Source: Clostridium sp. CAG:590
GTDB lineage: Bacteria; Bacillota; Clostridia; Lachnospirales; Lachnospiraceae
DNA length: 17,810 bases
Reading direction: 5' to 3'
Assembly: GCA_000431135.1 (NCBI GenBank)
Contig: HF987813.1
Coordinates: forward strand, 1 to 17,810
Part shown: piece by piece, positions 16,465-17,810 of the stretch
Layout of the letters: every line of letters begins with the position of its first letter
Numbering within the stretch: the first letter of the stretch is position 1
The notes under the pieces: model-generated
The model's input: only the letters and a program-made list of their open reading frames with translations
Told to the model about the DNA's origin: nothing
Database searches by the model: none
Program-made: the position numbers and the translations under genes

Positions 16465-17064
16465 ATGAATAACGGATCATGTATACCTGAATATCTGATC
16501 ATTGAGGATGTAGAGATTCCGATTGTTTTAGAACGAAGTAAACGTAAGACACTTGCAATTGGAATTACACAGGAAGGGGCGCTTAAGGTAAAGGCGCCTT
16601 TTTCATTGTCAGACACAGAGATCATACGTTTTGTGAAACAAAAATCATTCTGGATCTATAAGCAGGTGAAAAAAGTAGAAGAAAATAGAGCGAATATGGT
16701 TACCTATAGTAGGCAAGAGGAAAGATCTTACAGAGAAAAAGCAAGGGCAATCTTAACAGATAAGACAGAGTATTATGGACGATTGATTGGCGTAACCTAT
16801 AACCGAATACGGATTGCAGATCAAAAGACAAGATGGGGAAGCTGCAGCAGCCGGGGAACAATCTCTTATAACTGGCATCTGATACTCCTTCCAGAAAATA
16901 TTCTTGATTATGTAGTGGTTCATGAGTTGTGTCATTTGTTGGAAATGAACCATTCCCCCCGATTCTGGAGTCAGGTAGAGAAGATACTTCCGGATTACAG
17001 AGAACGACGAAACTGGCTGAAAAAGAAAGGTGGAACGTACCTTCAGACAAAGACAGAGGAATAA
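16465..17064 (+). CDS. YgjP-like (M48-related) metallopeptidase domain protein
   Basis: A 199-residue soluble protein of the YgjP/DUF45 (PF01863) family, related to zinc metallopeptidases. The zinc motif HELCH is at 153-157 in VVHELCHLLEMNHS, with a further histidine at 163. The family signature QKTRWGSCSSRG is at 120-131. There is no signal peptide. AGAGGA in the end of the GGDEF gene lies 8 bases before the ATG, so translation is probably coupled. The family has no established physiological substrate; a nucleotide-metabolism or protease role has been discussed for members, so I leave it open. The downstream neighbour is a cell-wall amidase. Confidence 0.92.
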   Translation: MNNGSCIPEYLIIEDVEIPIVLERSKRKTLAIGITQEGALKVKAPFSLSDTEIIRFVKQKSFWIYKQVKKVEENRANMVTYSRQEERSYREKARAILTDKTEYYGRLIGVTYNRIRIADQKTRWGSCSSRGTISYNWHLILLPENILDYVVVHELCHLLEMNHSPRFWSQVEKILPDYRERRNWLKKKGGTYLQTKTEE

Positions 17065-17127
17065 TGCAGGATGGAACAGAAAAGAAAATACTGCATATAG
17101 TAAGGAGAGAGAATGTGGAGGTTGGCT

Positions 17128-17810
17128 ATGAAACCGACAATTATAATTGATGCCGGACATGGCGGTTATGATAATGGAGCATCGTACAACGGACGAAAGG
17201 AAAAGGACGATAATCTAAGATTGGCACTGGCTGTTGGAAGTCAGTTGGAAAAGGATGGATATCCGGTTGTGTATACCAGAACAACAGATGTTTACCAAAG
17301 ACCGATCGATAAAGCGAGGATTGCAAATGAAAGTGGAGGGGATTATTTTGTGTCATTTCATCGGAATTCCAGCCCGGAACCAAACACATATAGTGGGGTG
17401 CAGACGTTGGTTTACAATGATTCCGGAATTCCCGGAGAAATGGCAAGAAATATCAATGCACAATTAGAAAAGGCAGGTTTTGCTAATCTGGGAGTACCGG
17501 TCAGGAAAGACCTGATCGTATTAAAACGTACAAAAATGCCGGCGGTTTTGGTTGAGGCAGGCTTTATCAATACGGATGCGGATAATGAAACATTTGATAA
17601 TCATTTTGATGCAATTGCCAAAGGGATTGCACAGGGAATTGAGGAAACGGTTGGCTCGGCGCAGATGAAAAAACAGTATGGTGTGCAGATCGGACTGTAT
17701 CGAAGATATGAGAATGCACAGTATCAGCTCAGTCAATTGATCAATAAAGGATATTATGCACAGATCAGAGATTGGAATGGACTGTATGCAGTTGTGATCG
17801 GAAGAGAGGA
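17128..17810 (+). CDS. N-acetylmuramoyl-L-alanine amidase with SPOR domain (partial, runs off window end)
   Basis: At least 227 residues are visible, with no stop before the window end. The Amidase_3 domain begins at once: IIIDAGHGGYDNGA (5-18) supplies zinc ligand H11, E25 (GRKEKDDN) is the second, H78 (VSFHRNSS) the third, and E143 in LVEAGFIN is the catalytic glutamate. It would cleave the bond between N-acetylmuramic acid and L-alanine in peptidoglycan. From about residue 183, YGVQIGLYRRYENAQ onward looks like a SPOR domain, which binds denuded glycan strands at division or spore septa. No signal peptide is seen. Two starts are good: ATG 17128 (GGAGG, 6 bases before) and ATG 17113 (AAGGAG), which would add five residues. 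Confidence 0.92.
   Translation, partial: MKPTIIIDAGHGGYDNGASYNGRKEKDDNLRLALAVGSQLEKDGYPVVYTRTTDVYQRPIDKARIANESGGDYFVSFHRNSSPEPNTYSGVQTLVYNDSGIPGEMARNINAQLEKAGFANLGVPVRKDLIVLKRTKMPAVLVEAGFINTDADNETFDNHFDAIAKGIAQGIEETVGSAQMKKQYGVQIGLYRRYENAQYQLSQLINKGYYAQIRDWNGLYAVVIGRE

Noticed and set aside
16578..16603. Terminator-like GGCGC...GCGCC followed by TTTTT inside the ygjP-like gene
   Set aside because: It sits in the early coding sequence and encodes ordinary residues (GALKVKAPFS). The stem is five pairs with an 11-base loop; probably chance, although partial termination cannot be excluded.
17064..17150. 28-codon frame starting at the TAATG junction after the ygjP-like gene
   Set aside because: It overlaps the start of the amidase in another frame, has no good ribosome binding site, and its sequence resembles nothing.

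Overview
The window looks like ordinary chromosome from an AT-rich Gram-positive Clostridia species, most likely of the Lachnospiraceae (Roseburia/Agathobacter-like). This is inferred from strong AGGAGG-type ribosome binding sites, consensus TTGACA/TATAAT promoters, a T-box leader, a Ktr potassium system, a YitJ-type homocysteine methyltransferase/methylene-THF reductase fusion, and short intergenic gaps with intrinsic terminators. I see no phage, IS element, CRISPR array, rRNA or tRNA, so this is core-type sequence rather than an island.

Left part (1-4500). A CstA-family transporter gene lies on the minus strand behind a T-box leader of about 280 nt. The leader has a recognisable antiterminator, a mutually exclusive terminator and a consensus promoter. 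Divergent from it is an AI-2E/PerM-family membrane protein gene. That gene converges with, and overlaps by 17 bp, a minus-strand gene for an uncharacterised protein with a methyltransferase-like nucleotide-binding motif.

Centre (4439-12339). One promoter appears to drive a tight five-gene operon with gaps of 10-17 nt: ktrB, ktrA, a bifunctional YitJ-like methionine/folate enzyme, a MacB/LolD-type ABC ATPase, and a very large FtsX-family permease with a coiled-coil insert of about 300 residues. The first two genes make a gated potassium channel-transporter. The last two make an ABC export or mechanotransmission system. The enzyme between them has no obvious functional link to either pair.

Right part (12340-17810). 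An AGCS-family sodium(or proton):amino-acid symporter has its own promoter, followed by a terminator-like hairpin with an embedded short reading frame. The symporter carries an insertion of about 90-100 residues, rich in beta strands, that the family normally lacks. After a clear intrinsic terminator comes a second probable operon: a membrane-anchored sensor diguanylate cyclase (Cache-like sensor, HAMP, PAS-like, GGDEF), a YgjP-type metallopeptidase-like protein, and an Amidase_3 plus SPOR peptidoglycan hydrolase cut off by the window end.

The observations most worth following up are the inserted domain in the AGCS transporter, the T-box control of a CstA-family gene, the attenuator-like leader of the AGCS gene, and the coiled-coil permease.
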